DNA of 64,000 nt from Nakamurella sp040546275 (GTDB lineage Bacteria > Actinomycetota > Actinomycetes > Mycobacteriales > Nakamurellaceae). Made by a program: the position numbers and the translations under genes. The notes below the pieces were generated by a model. The model saw only the letters and a list, made by a program, of their open reading frames with translations, was not told the origin of the DNA and made no database searches. This document shows positions 19,245 to 28,066 of this stretch, in pieces; the first letter of the stretch is position 1; each line of letters begins with the position of its first letter. The DNA is taken from positions 25,239 to 89,238 of the forward strand of contig NZ_JBEPNO010000025.1 of NCBI RefSeq assembly GCF_040546275.1. The letters run 5' to 3'.

Positions 19245-19862
19245 ATGTATTTGCATCTGCACCACGAACCGACCAATCCACGCGTCGCACCCGCAGTCGT
19301 CTATTTGATCGTCGGACTTCCCGGAGCAGGAAAGACAACTCGCGCAAAGGAAATCGAACTCAGCGCGCCCGCCTTGCGACTGACGCCCGACGAGTGGCAG
19401 ATCGCGCTGTTCCGCGGTCGGAATCCTCCAGATCAGCGTGATCTCGTGGAGGGCAAGCTGGTCGAGCTCGGCATGCGAGCCGCTGAGCTGGGCAACGACG
19501 TCGTCCTCGACTTCGGACTGTGGGGCAAGGACGAACGATCAGCCCTGCGCTGGATCGCCGGCACTGTCGGTTCGCGGAGCCAGGTCGTCTACCTACCCAT
19601 CGACCACGGGGAGCAGCGGAGGCGCGTCAGGAATCGATTCGCCACCACGCCTGATCAGACGTTCCACATGAGCGACGCCGAACTCGTGAAGTGGCGAGCT
19701 CAATTCCAGGCGCCGGACGCCGAAGAACTTCAGGGCTCGCAGATTCCACCAGTCCCTCCGGAGTACGCAACCTGGTCGCACTGGGCCTCGGAGCGCTGGC
19801 CATCGTTGCCGGACCGCTACGGGCCGCCCACCGGCGGCTTGCGACAGTCACCCCAGCCCTGA
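19245..19862 (+). CDS. P-loop kinase (AAA_33 / zeta-toxin-like)
   Basis: The protein has 205 residues. The P-loop VGLPGAGKTTRAKEI is followed by RLTPDEWQIALF (a catalytic-type Asp after strand 2) and NDVVLDFGLWGKDERSALRW. The LID-like RRRVRNRFA contributes arginines. This is the pattern of small-molecule kinases such as chloramphenicol phosphotransferase, and of zeta-type proteins. The substrate is unknown. ATG 19245 follows GGAG at 7 nt. Confidence 0.8.
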   Translation: MYLHLHHEPTNPRVAPAVVYLIVGLPGAGKTTRAKEIELSAPALRLTPDEWQIALFRGRNPPDQRDLVEGKLVELGMRAAELGNDVVLDFGLWGKDERSALRWIAGTVGSRSQVVYLPIDHGEQRRRVRNRFATTPDQTFHMSDAELVKWRAQFQAPDAEELQGSQIPPVPPEYATWSHWASERWPSLPDRYGPPTGGLRQSPQP

Positions 19863-19959
19863 CCAAAATAGGAAGTGAGGTTCTGGGCCGTCGGGCGTCT
19901 ACTCAGTGTCAGAGCAGATGGGTGGCACAGCAGGCCGCGCGACATGGGCAGGAGCCGGT

Positions 19960-20499
19960 ATGAACTTGGCCAGACCTCCGGTGCAGCCGCCCGAGTCAGT
20001 GAGGGCAGATCCCACGGCAGAACACGTGATGGACGGGTTGTACCGGGATCACTACGCCTCGCTGGTCCGGATCGCCGCGTTGATGACCGACAGTCGGCAG
20101 CTGGCCGAGGAGATCGTGCAGGACGCCTTCACCGAGCTGCTGGTTCGTCAGCAGACGGTCGAGCCGGGCAAAACCCTGGCGTATCTGCGGAAGTCGGTAG
20201 CCAATCGGTCGAAATCCGCGCTCCGACGTCGCCGCACCGTGCGCAACCATCGGCCCGAGGAACCCGTTGCGGTCGCAGCCGCCGAGACTGTGGTCCTGCG
20301 TGCGGTCGGCTTCGACCTGCTGCTGGCCGGCATCGGTCGATTGCCGATCCGGCAGCGCCAGGTCCTGGTGCTTCGTTACTACAGCGGCGCATCCATCGCC
20401 GAAACGGCTGCGGCGCTGGGTATCAGCCACGCCGCCGTCACCACATCCACCCACCGGGCGTTGCAAGCGCTCGCCCCTCTGAAAGATGACCTGCGATGA
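19960..20499 (+). CDS. ECF sigma factor (SigE/SigM-like)
   Basis: The protein has 179 residues. Region 2 is LYRDHYASLVRIAALMTDSRQLAEEIVQDAFTELLVR and region 4 is GIGRLPIRQRQVLVLRYYSGASIAETAAALGISHAAVTTSTHRALQAL. ATG 19960 is preceded by GGAG at 6 nt, so the longer frame from 19906 is not used. It overlaps the next gene by 4 bp, indicating translational coupling to a membrane protein that is its likely regulator. Confidence 0.9.
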   Translation: MNLARPPVQPPESVRADPTAEHVMDGLYRDHYASLVRIAALMTDSRQLAEEIVQDAFTELLVRQQTVEPGKTLAYLRKSVANRSKSALRRRRTVRNHRPEEPVAVAAAETVVLRAVGFDLLLAGIGRLPIRQRQVLVLRYYSGASIAETAAALGISHAAVTTSTHRALQALAPLKDDLR

Positions 20500-21239
20500 G
20501 CAACGAGTTGTTGATCCGAAGAGTGCAGCAAGCTCTGTCCGCGGCCGCCGACGGTATGGACGTCACAGTCCCACTGTCGGCCCCCGACGTGCCGAACCCG
20601 CAAGCGCCCGCGCGTCCTCGGTCCCGAAACAACCGATGGCTGCTACCGGCTGCTGCGGCGGCAGCCGTCGCAGCCGTACTGGCCGCCGGAGTGCTGGCCT
20701 GGCATCACCACGAGACCACCATCAGTGCAACACAAGTGACGGTCAGTGGAAATGTTGCCGATGTCGGCGGGGTGCGTTTTCCTGTCCCGGTCGGATGGCA
20801 AACCAAGGTCACCAGCTCGGACTCCGCAGCCGTCCATGTTTGCGTTGCTACCCAGCCCTCGGCACCTTGCGACGGTGTGCAGTGGGACATTGCGGTACCC
20901 GGCTGGTCCGGAAGCATCAACATCCTCCACCAGCCGCCGTTCTTCGATCAATGCAGCGACGGTTCCAGCAAGAACATCCTCACGGACGACCACAACCCCA
21001 TCGACGTCGCCGGCCGCGCAGGAGTCCACGAGTGGGCGTACTGCGGCAGCACACCCGCTGCGGTCAGCCACCTGTGGCAGCTGGATGACGGGTCCCTGCA
21101 GGTCTACTCACCGCCCGGCCGCTACGTAGCGGAGATCACCTCTATGGTGGCCGGGCTCGATCTGACCCAGTGGGCCCATCCCGCGGGGCCTCAGGTCTAT
21201 TTCTTCACCAGCGCCTCCGCTGCGCCGCCGACCAGCTGA
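20496..21239 (+). CDS. single-pass membrane protein, probable anti-sigma partner
   Basis: This 247-residue protein has a short cytoplasmic N-terminus (ELLIRRVQQALSAAADGM), one membrane helix at about 49-70 (LLPAAAAAAVAAVLAAGVLAW) and a large Cys-containing outside domain. Its start overlaps the sigma gene stop (ATGA). Topology and coupling suggest it senses an envelope signal and controls the sigma factor. No zinc-binding HxxxCxxC is seen, so it is not a canonical ZAS anti-sigma factor. Confidence 0.8.
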   Translation: MSNELLIRRVQQALSAAADGMDVTVPLSAPDVPNPQAPARPRSRNNRWLLPAAAAAAVAAVLAAGVLAWHHHETTISATQVTVSGNVADVGGVRFPVPVGWQTKVTSSDSAAVHVCVATQPSAPCDGVQWDIAVPGWSGSINILHQPPFFDQCSDGSSKNILTDDHNPIDVAGRAGVHEWAYCGSTPAAVSHLWQLDDGSLQVYSPPGRYVAEITSMVAGLDLTQWAHPAGPQVYFFTSASAAPPTS

Positions 21240-21840
21240 GGAGTCGACCAAGAGCACGCGGAATGCCGGCCAGTGCCTCAGCGAGCACGGATCCAATACC
21301 GACGGCACGGGGTTTTCCTGCGGCGCAACGGTTGTGCTGAATCCGGGTCGACGACCCAACTGAAGGCCAGCTTCCCGTGACCGTCGGGGTGTCTACACCC
21401 TCTCCCCGCCGTCGAGCGTCCAGCCACTCGGCGTCGTTCCAGACCACCGGCGTTGCGCCGACCGGCGGAATGACGAGGTCCGGGTCGTTGGACTGCACAA
21501 GACACATCATGCGATGGCCGATCAAGGCGCCGCTCCGGCACTGTTTCGCGACGATGTCCAAGATCCTATGAGCGAAAGCGGCGTCACGGCGAACAAAGGC
21601 GTCGTAGTTTCTCAGGGTCAGCCAGCCCAGGGTCTCGACGAACAGATCCTTGCTCCAAAACATCGTGACAAAGGTGTTTTCCACGAGGCGGAAGGCACGA
21701 TCGCCGCTGAGCGAATCGTTCAGGTCGAAGGCTGCCACCACGTCACCGTATCCGTCTGCAACCCAACCGGTCCGGCTTCCGGCGTATGCCGCCGGCTTCA
21801 GAAACCTGTTCGGGCACCGACCGATTAGGTCTGCCTGTTG
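21205..21840 (-). pseudogene. 5'-truncated hypothetical gene
   Basis: The minus-strand frame has strong GC3 bias and plausible protein composition from about 21840 to 21390 (RFLKPAAYAGSRTGW, FVETLGWLTLRNYDAF, LIPPVGATPVVW-like) and a weaker tail to 21205. Coding-like sequence continues upstream of the first usable start (GTG 21741) to about 21840, where a LysE fragment begins on the other strand, so the 5' end was lost at that junction. The family is not recognised. Confidence 0.45.
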
Positions 21841-21845
21841 GTGGT

Positions 21846-22160
21846 GACCCTCTATTCCGCACCGGCCTCGTCACGAACATGCTCAACCCCAAAGCCGCGG
21901 TAGTGCACCTCGCGCTGATCCCACAATTCGTCGAGCCGACGCAGGGACGCACCGTCCAGCAGGGGTTCACCCTCGGTCTGATCCAGCTCACCGTCAGCAT
22001 GGTGGTGAACGCGCTCATCGTCCTGGAAGCCGGCTCGATCGCCCGCGTCATCGCCACCAGACCGACCTGGGCGAAGTGGCGACGACACGTCAACGGCGCC
22101 ATGCTGGGAACGGTTGCCCTGCTCCTGGCCCGCGAAGTGCCGCAACGGGCACGGCTGTAA
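21846..22160 (+). pseudogene. LysE-family exporter, C-terminal fragment
   Basis: GDPLFRTGLVTNMLNPKAAVVHLALIPQFV is the highly recognisable mid-region of LysE/RhtB amino-acid exporters, and two further hydrophobic helices follow (QLTVSMVVNALIVLEAG, VNGAMLGTVALLLA). The N-terminal about 110 residues are absent. It begins exactly where the opposing truncated gene ends. Confidence 0.75.
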
Positions 22161-22228
22161 CCGCCGCCACGATGAGACTCTTCACTGTGCAGGGGTTATC
22201 CGGCCATGTTGTTCGAGCCAGGGCGCAT

Positions 22229-24697
22229 TCACCGAGTAACACGGCGAGGGTCGACAAACCCGAGGCTGGTGTAGCCGGCGGCCCTTTTGGCCAGGGACGA
22301 GGCCAGGACGCCGGTGTTGTAGTCGTGGTAGTCGTGAACCTCGGCCGACCTCTTGCCTGGGTAGGGCCGAAGGACACGGCCGACGTACTGCACCAGCCGC
22401 CCTTTGGACGCGATCGGCGCAGCCAGGAAGAGAGTGTCGAGGGCCGGGCAGTCAAAACCTTCCCCGATGTACGGGCCCGTTCCGACCAACAGCAGCGGCG
22501 GACCGTTCGGACTCGGAACCAGATCGTTGATCACACCTTTCCTGGCGCGAGCGCCGATTCCACCCACCAGGACAGCGGGTTTCAGGCCTCCGGCCTGGAG
22601 TGCGTCGACGATGCGCCCAACGTGATCCTTCCACTGGGTCAGGACCACGCAGTGCCTTCCCCGGGTCAGGGCGTCGAGCACGTCGGCGACGATCTGTCGC
22701 GTGCGGTGGTCATCCGCCACCAGACTGCGGTAGATCGCGGCCATCCCACCGGGATCCGATGGGCTCGCCGGCCCCTCGTAGGAGAATTCGGTCTGATGGA
22801 CGTGCAGGACAGGTTCAGGGACTTCGGCCCGTGCTGTGGCGGCGGGCAGCACACCGTGGGTAGGTGCGGCGATGGTATGCCGCACAGGCCCGAGTTGCAG
22901 GGCGATCAACTCGTCCAGTTGGTCGCGTCGATACGGCGTCGCCGTCAATCCGAGCCAGCGTCGTGCCGGAATCTGTTGCACAGCTTGCTGAAAGGCAACC
23001 GCGGGTACGTGATGGCATTCGTCGACGACCACGAACCCGTACGGCGCGGTCAGTTCCAGGATGTCTTCTGCGCGGGACAAGGATTGGAGCGTCATGATGT
23101 CGAGCAATCCAGTCGTCTTCGCTCGCCCGGCTCCACGTTGGCCGGGATTGACGTCCAGGAGTTGGCTGATCCGTACCCGCCATTGGTCGGCCAACGCCTT
23201 GCGGTCGACCAGGACCAGGGTGGAAACGCGGTGCTGTGCGATCGCGGCGCAGGCGATGACGGTCTTCCCCGCTCCTGGAGGGGCCACCAGAATCCCCAAT
23301 TCGTGGGCGACGATCTCATCCAACGCCCTCTTCTGTTCGGGCTCAAGGACGGCGTGAAAGGTCAACGGATAGGGCACTCCGGCCGTTCTTCGGTCGGTGA
23401 TGTCAAGTCGACTTCCCGCTTGAGAGACTAGGTTCTCCAGTCGGCCAGCGAGGCCACGCGGCAGCACCAGGTCACCTGAGGATGTCTCGTCATAGCTGCG
23501 GATGAACCGTGGTGTGTCCCAGGTCGAGGCCCGCCGACGTTGTCGTTCGTAGAAGACCGGGTTCGGCATCGACGCCGCGTGCTTGAGGGTGGCCAACAGG
23601 TCCGGCGGTAGATCTCGGGCGACAACGGTGACCATGCTGTCCAGGTGAGCGTGCACCGCCGCGGGCAATGGGATCCGGATGCTGGTCGAGGTGGACGGCC
23701 GAACCTTGTCAACGGCTGAACCGACTCTGACGTCACCAAACTGACGTGCCAACCGCGCCACCTCGCGCGGGGACATGCGAACCACACTGGACAGGTAGGC
23801 CCATTGATCCTGGTGGGGTTCCAAGGTCGCCATGTCGAGGAAGACGGTGGCGCCCCGTTTTCGGCAGCGACCTTGGAGGGGTGCGGCGATCAGGTTACCG
23901 ACGCCCCCTGCCGGCAAGACATCTTGGGAGGGAAATAGCCGGTCGTAACTGGTCAACTCCATCCGGCCCCTCAGCGCAATGGCCTCCCGTAACAAGCCGG
24001 CACCGACCTGCCTCGCCAGCGCCGCGGGGACAGCCGTCGTGAAGAACAGCCATACATGTGCGCCTAAACCGGAACGAGACACCTCCAGCGCAGCAGGGGC
24101 CCCCACAGCGCGGGCCGCCTTCAAATATGCCAACGCATCCAATACAGCAGACGCCCCATCGAAATCTGCTGCCAACCAACAGGTTCGGTCACCATCGAGC
24201 ATCGGATACAGACCGACATCGATCTCCCCCGAGAGATGAGCGGTCATCACCTCGTCCGTCAATGGAAGGTACTGGCGCCGGTCGGGCGGTTCCCCTCTGC
24301 GCCAGCGTCCCCGGATCGCCGGCATCCAACCCGACTTTCCGCTCTGCCTGTTTTCCCACCGCACAGCATGGACGTCCGGTCGCGCCGCAAACAACGTGCG
24401 GAAGAACGCGACCTTTGCGGCCGCGGACGACCGGACATCGACACCACCCGGCAACCCATCGAAGATCCCGGTCTGCGCGGGGCCCGGAGGCTGCGCCTGC
24501 ACGGAACTGAGTCGTAACAACGTCAGGAGCCGCTGGTTCTCCACCCGGAGGTCCGCAACGAGAGTCCGCAACTCGCCCAGTTCCGCATCCAGTCCGCCGC
24601 CATCGCTCTCGGACGCTGGACCCGTAGGAGAGGACACTGGTTCATTCTTCAACACGGGGAGAATCGGCGGGGCACCGTGTTCCGGTTGAGCGAACAC
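22229..24697 (-). CDS. TOTE-type primase-helicase (AEP fused to SF2 helicase)
   Basis: The protein has 822 residues. A short coiled coil (about 38-62) precedes an archaeo-eukaryotic primase domain (about 95-310) with the catalytic LAADFDG near 179, the SGLGAHVWLFF strand, and YDRLFPSQDVLPAGGVGNLIAAPLQ. A superfamily 2 helicase (about 440-800) has Walker A APPGAGKTV, DECHH, LGLTATPYRRD and QYVGRVLRP. This is the core enzyme of TOTE conflict systems, proposed to act on invasive nucleic acid. Here it lies directly downstream of a RES/Xre locus with no other TOTE component seen. GTG 24697 has a poor ribosome-binding site, so the true start could be internal. Confidence 0.88.
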   Translation of the reverse strand: MFAQPEHGAPPILPVLKNEPVSSPTGPASESDGGGLDAELGELRTLVADLRVENQRLLTLLRLSSVQAQPPGPAQTGIFDGLPGGVDVRSSAAAKVAFFRTLFAARPDVHAVRWENRQSGKSGWMPAIRGRWRRGEPPDRRQYLPLTDEVMTAHLSGEIDVGLYPMLDGDRTCWLAADFDGASAVLDALAYLKAARAVGAPAALEVSRSGLGAHVWLFFTTAVPAALARQVGAGLLREAIALRGRMELTSYDRLFPSQDVLPAGGVGNLIAAPLQGRCRKRGATVFLDMATLEPHQDQWAYLSSVVRMSPREVARLARQFGDVRVGSAVDKVRPSTSTSIRIPLPAAVHAHLDSMVTVVARDLPPDLLATLKHAASMPNPVFYERQRRRASTWDTPRFIRSYDETSSGDLVLPRGLAGRLENLVSQAGSRLDITDRRTAGVPYPLTFHAVLEPEQKRALDEIVAHELGILVAPPGAGKTVIACAAIAQHRVSTLVLVDRKALADQWRVRISQLLDVNPGQRGAGRAKTTGLLDIMTLQSLSRAEDILELTAPYGFVVVDECHHVPAVAFQQAVQQIPARRWLGLTATPYRRDQLDELIALQLGPVRHTIAAPTHGVLPAATARAEVPEPVLHVHQTEFSYEGPASPSDPGGMAAIYRSLVADDHRTRQIVADVLDALTRGRHCVVLTQWKDHVGRIVDALQAGGLKPAVLVGGIGARARKGVINDLVPSPNGPPLLLVGTGPYIGEGFDCPALDTLFLAAPIASKGRLVQYVGRVLRPYPGKRSAEVHDYHDYNTGVLASSLAKRAAGYTSLGFVDPRRVTR

Positions 24698-24715
24698 CCA
24701 GTTAGTCCGTTGGGG

Positions 24716-25100
24716 TCAGTCCAGGACGGCGTTGTGCAGCAACGCGACCCGCCGAAGGCGCGCGAGAACGGTTGGCTCGGTCAGCGACGACGAGGCGGTC
24801 ACCTCTAGACACTCTGTTCCAGGACGCTGCCTGGACTCGTCGGGGCCGCCCGTCCAAAGGCAGGTCACGAGAGACTCGCTCCGCCATCGCACCCTCGAGA
24901 TCGCCGGCGAAGTACAGGTAGGAGTAGTCACCATCGATACTGTCGAATCGACCGCCGGCGAGCTCCGTCTCTTGCCTGATCGGGTTCATCTGGTCCGCGG
25001 TGAAGCCCACCCCATGGATGCGCCGAACGGGTGTCCCTATCGGCACGATCTCCAGCTGAACTTCGCCCGGAGGTGTCTCCGGAGGCGGGATGTCGGGCAC
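24716..25100 (-). pseudogene. RES-domain toxin, frameshifted and truncated
   Basis: The frame from GTG 25100 gives GGRFDSIDGDYSYLYFAGDLEGAMAERVSRDLPLDG, the characteristic RES core whose Arg, Tyr and Glu act in NAD+ breakdown. Near 24815-24835 the family sequence moves to another frame (SLTEPTVLARLRRVALLHNAVLD) after a one-base gain, and it stops at 24716 without the C-terminal third. Functional RES toxins have about 150-230 residues. It starts 3 bp after its antitoxin gene, so the operon layout is preserved but the toxin looks dead. Confidence 0.8.
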
Positions 25101-25103
25101 CGA

Positions 25104-25856
25104 TCAGTCCTGGGAGATTGCCGCAGCGACCAGTGCGGCCAGACGAGCAGTGTCACCATCGATGGCGAGGTCAGCCGGCCTCCGACCGCCCCGTAGGCGT
25201 CCGTGCGGTGACAGCCACCAGCTTGCGACGCCCCATGGGTCGCCTGCCGCGTTCAACGCCTGATTTGCCGTGCTGACCCCCTCTCGCAATGCAGCGCGAG
25301 TTGGGTCGAACTGGAACACCGGGTAAAGCACCCGGCCGTCCACGTCCAATCCCAGCAGGTCGCCCTTCTTTCGCAGACGACTTGCCTTGTCCCGAGTGTT
25401 CTTGCCTGCGGAGGCCAGCAAGTCGCCCACTTCGACCGCGTTGAAAGTCCCCTCCGAGAGGACCGTCCGACGGACACCGGCCTCTATCGCCACCCGGCTC
25501 ACCAGGTCACGCGCCCGCTGGCTCAACGCCACTGTCTTGTCGGAGTAGGTCACCTGGGCGCCGGCCGCCAGCGAGAGCAGCACTTCGACGTCGGGCGCCG
25601 CCTGACGGTAGGTGGGGCTGCGACGCAACAGCCCGACGACGAGAGCAAACACTGACTCGTCCGGTACTGCCGCGGTCGTTCGTGCCGCGACGGCGTCGGT
25701 ATCGCTGCTTGCACCCAGAAGCGCCTGCCTCGGGGCGGACGTCGTGAGGCTCGCAGCAGCTCGCGTGCCGTTCGGCTCGGGTTCATCCCAAGTGAGTGAG
25801 CCGCCGAACATCTCGACGAGCTCGGCAGTACTCAGTCTGGCCACGGCTCCACCCAC
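25104..25856 (-). CDS. Xre/MbcA/ParS-type antitoxin
   Basis: The protein has 250 residues, with the DUF2384 toxin-binding domain at the C-terminus: ANQALNAAGDPWGVASWWLSPHGRLRGGRRPADLAI, then DTARLAALVAAAI. The middle (VSRVAIEAGVRRTVLSEGTFNAVEVGDLLASAG) contains a helix-turn-helix. It is the upstream gene of the RES pair, so it should repress the operon. With a broken toxin it would survive as an orphan regulator or could neutralise incoming RES toxins. Confidence 0.85.
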   Translation of the reverse strand: MGGAVARLSTAELVEMFGGSLTWDEPEPNGTRAAASLTTSAPRQALLGASSDTDAVAARTTAAVPDESVFALVVGLLRRSPTYRQAAPDVEVLLSLAAGAQVTYSDKTVALSQRARDLVSRVAIEAGVRRTVLSEGTFNAVEVGDLLASAGKNTRDKASRLRKKGDLLGLDVDGRVLYPVFQFDPTRAALREGVSTANQALNAAGDPWGVASWWLSPHGRLRGGRRPADLAIDGDTARLAALVAAAISQD

Positions 25857-25987
25857 ATCTCATCCGACAATGTCGACAGTACCCCTATGTCGGCTGTGTC
25901 GAAGTCTACCGGCTGGTTCTGGCCACTGAAAGTCCTGATCAGGCGAAACTCCAATACACCCAGCAACGCCGGGACCGGCGAGCGGCA

Positions 25988-26566
25988 TCAGCTCAACGAT
26001 TCGCCTGCGGGCAAGACGGCATAACGCAGGAAGACGGTGCCGGCAGCGAAGCGGTGCTGATCGAGCAGTTCGAGCTGCAGGCGGACGCCGAGCGGAAAGG
26101 CAGGCTTGCCGCCGCCGACCGCGGTGGGAGTGAGGAAGAGCTGACACTCGTCGACGAGTCCGGCGGCCAGCGCCTGGCCGCCGAGGTCAGCTCCGCCGAT
26201 CGAGAGGTCGCTCGTCGCCGATTGTTTGAGCTGCCGGACGTCCGCCGGGTCGAAGCTGCGCTCGAGGCGCGTGCGGACTGTGGTCGGCTCCGAAAGGGTT
26301 CGCGAGTAGACGATCTTGTCCGCGGCCTGCCACAGCTGAGCGAAATCACGCTCCGGCTCGCTCGGGCCGGCGTCGACGTCCGGGGATTCCCAGTACGTCA
26401 TCGTCTCGTACATGCGCCGCCCGTACAGGTACGTCCCGACCGGCCGTTCGAGGTCGGTGAGGAAGGCGAGCACCTCGTCATCGGGCGCCGACCAGTCGAA
26501 CGCGCCGATCGTGTCTTCGACGTAGCCGTCTAGCGAAGCGATCGCCGAGTAGATCAACCTGGCCAC
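25988..26566 (-). CDS. dihydrofolate reductase-like / RibD C-terminal domain protein
   Basis: The protein has 192 residues. It opens VARLIYSAIASLDGYVED, then has FLTDLERPVGTYLYGRRMYETM and the nucleotide-binding DLSIGGADLGGQALAAGLVDE. Such NAD(P)H- or F420-binding reductases are multicopy in actinobacteria; two more lie at 39-40.6 kb. GTG 26566 follows GAGAGGG. It starts 4 bp after the MBL gene, so the two are one operon. Confidence 0.88.
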   Translation of the reverse strand: MARLIYSAIASLDGYVEDTIGAFDWSAPDDEVLAFLTDLERPVGTYLYGRRMYETMTYWESPDVDAGPSEPERDFAQLWQAADKIVYSRTLSEPTTVRTRLERSFDPADVRQLKQSATSDLSIGGADLGGQALAAGLVDECQLFLTPTAVGGGKPAFPLGVRLQLELLDQHRFAAGTVFLRYAVLPAGESLS

Positions 26567-26570
26567 TGGT

Positions 26571-27380
26571 TCACCCTCTCTGCGTGAGATTCTCGACTTG
26601 CCTCGCGTGCAGGCCGGGCAGCCAATCCCCGTAGGCAGCCGAGGCACCGCACCGCGGATCGGCGAGGCCTTCGCCGTCGCGCAGGGCGCTGACGTAGGCG
26701 CGATCCTGGTTGATCCGTGCCTGCAGCTGATCAGCTCCGCCGACGGAACCGTGGCCCGGGACGAGGACATGGACGTCGCCGGCCACGCCCTCGAGCAGTC
26801 CCAACGCCGCGAGGTAGTCCTCGATCGGATCGGCGTCGCCGTTCGAGTCGAGCATCGGGATCAGGACATCGGAGAGCATGTCGCCGGCGACAAGAACTCG
26901 GCGATCCTCGATCACCAGCGCCGCATGGCCCGGCGCATGAGCCCGGTGCTCGACAATCCGTACTCGAGGTCCATCCCACGGAATCAACGTGGTGTCGGCG
27001 GGCAACCCTGCGATCTCACCCAGCAGGTCCATCGGCACCCGCTCGACGATGTCCGGTGGAATCATCTGCGCGACACGGGCCTTCGCGGCCGCGTCCGGCA
27101 GCCGGTCCCGGACGACGGCTGCGCAGCGCGCCGTGCCATACCGGGGCGCCGCACCGAACCTGGAGTGCCAGAGCAGGTGGTCCCAATGCGGATGCGTCGA
27201 GAAGCCTGCCACCACGGTCTGGCCCAACCTGGCCAGATCATCTGCGAGACAGATCATTTCATCGCCCAAGACCCCCGGGTCCACGAGCAACACGCCGGCG
27301 GCACCCTGGACGACGACGGCGTTGCTCTGCATGAACTCGCTCTGGTAGGTCAACACACCGTCCGCAACCTGCCTCAGCAC
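26571..27380 (-). CDS. MBL-fold metallo-hydrolase
   Basis: This protein of about 269 residues has the zinc motif THPHWDHLLWH (HxHxDH), further ligands in HAPGHAAL and VAGDML, and GHG near the C-terminus. It belongs to the lactonase/glyoxalase II-like branch. GTG 27380 follows AAGGAG and begins the core fold. ATG 27467, also with an excellent AAGGAG, would add 29 residues of lower coding bias and cannot be excluded. The gene is divergent from a MarR regulator and followed by a RibD-like reductase. Confidence 0.85.
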   Translation of the reverse strand: MLRQVADGVLTYQSEFMQSNAVVVQGAAGVLLVDPGVLGDEMICLADDLARLGQTVVAGFSTHPHWDHLLWHSRFGAAPRYGTARCAAVVRDRLPDAAAKARVAQMIPPDIVERVPMDLLGEIAGLPADTTLIPWDGPRVRIVEHRAHAPGHAALVIEDRRVLVAGDMLSDVLIPMLDSNGDADPIEDYLAALGLLEGVAGDVHVLVPGHGSVGGADQLQARINQDRAYVSALRDGEGLADPRCGASAAYGDWLPGLHARQVENLTQRG

Positions 27381-27516
27381 GGGTGGCTCCTTCCGCTTGT
27401 GGTTTGCAACCAGTTCCTGGGAAGGATAAGACTGCCGGTACTTTGCAACCACTTTTTGCAGGCACATCGTCGTTCTCCTTCGGTGGTCCTCTTTTCGACA
27501 GCTATAGATCAGCACG

Positions 27517-27540
27517 AAGTGACTTAGCTACAAGTGACTT
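27517..27540. promoter_or_regulatory. direct-repeat operator candidate at the MarR/MBL promoter
   Basis: AAGTGACTT occurs at 27517-27525 and 27532-27540, 15 bp apart, in the AT-rich divergent promoter region. A second repeat, TTTGCAACCA (27403-27412 and 27442-27451), lies inside the MBL leader. Confidence 0.4.
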
Positions 27541-27589
27541 GCGCCTAAGCTAGCCTGGTGGAGCAACGGCGACGGTAGAGAGGATCGGG

Positions 27590-28048
27590 ATGGATCTGCG
27601 ACAGGTTTTCGACGACCTGGTGCGGTTCGAGACGGTGCTGTGGGCCGAGGTGGACCGTCGGCTGCGGGCGGAATGTGGACTGACCCTTGGCAACCTGAAC
27701 GTGATGATGGTGATCGACTCGACCCCGCTGTGCCGGGTCTACGACGTGGCGGCCGCGCTGGCCATCACGGTCGGCGGTACCAGCCAGGCCATCGATCGCC
27801 TCCAGGCTTCCGGCTGGTGCGAACGACGACCCAACCCGGAAGACCGGCGCTCCTCCATCCTCGAACTGACCGACGCCGGCGACGCCCTGCTGGCAGCCGC
27901 CGGGCCGGTGTTCGACTCCGGACTCGAGCGGTTCCTCAGCGCCCCGCTGTCGGCGACCGGGCTGCGGGACCTTGCTGCTGCGCTGGGGAAGGTTCGCCGG
28001 GCGGCCGTCTCGGATCACCCAGGCGCCGGTGAGCCCGTCGCCGGCTGA
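27590..28048 (+). CDS. MarR-family regulator
   Basis: This 152-residue winged-helix protein has CRVYDVAAALAITVGGTSQAIDRLQASGWCERRPNPEDRRSSILELTDAG as its HTH and wing (the DRRS...LT signature). Dimerisation helices flank this at both ends. ATG 27590 follows GAGGATCGGG. It is divergent from the MBL/RibD-like operon, which it probably represses. Confidence 0.9.
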   Translation: MDLRQVFDDLVRFETVLWAEVDRRLRAECGLTLGNLNVMMVIDSTPLCRVYDVAAALAITVGGTSQAIDRLQASGWCERRPNPEDRRSSILELTDAGDALLAAAGPVFDSGLERFLSAPLSATGLRDLAAALGKVRRAAVSDHPGAGEPVAG

Positions 28049-28066
28049 ACTGCTTCGACGAACTGC

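Noticed and set aside
21108..21359. 83-codon minus-strand frame over the end of the membrane gene
   Set aside because: Antisense shadow with a low-complexity Arg/Gly-rich translation.
22076..23431. 451-codon plus-strand frame
   Set aside because: It is antisense to the primase-helicase, whose helicase motifs are all in place; high GC produces long shadow frames.
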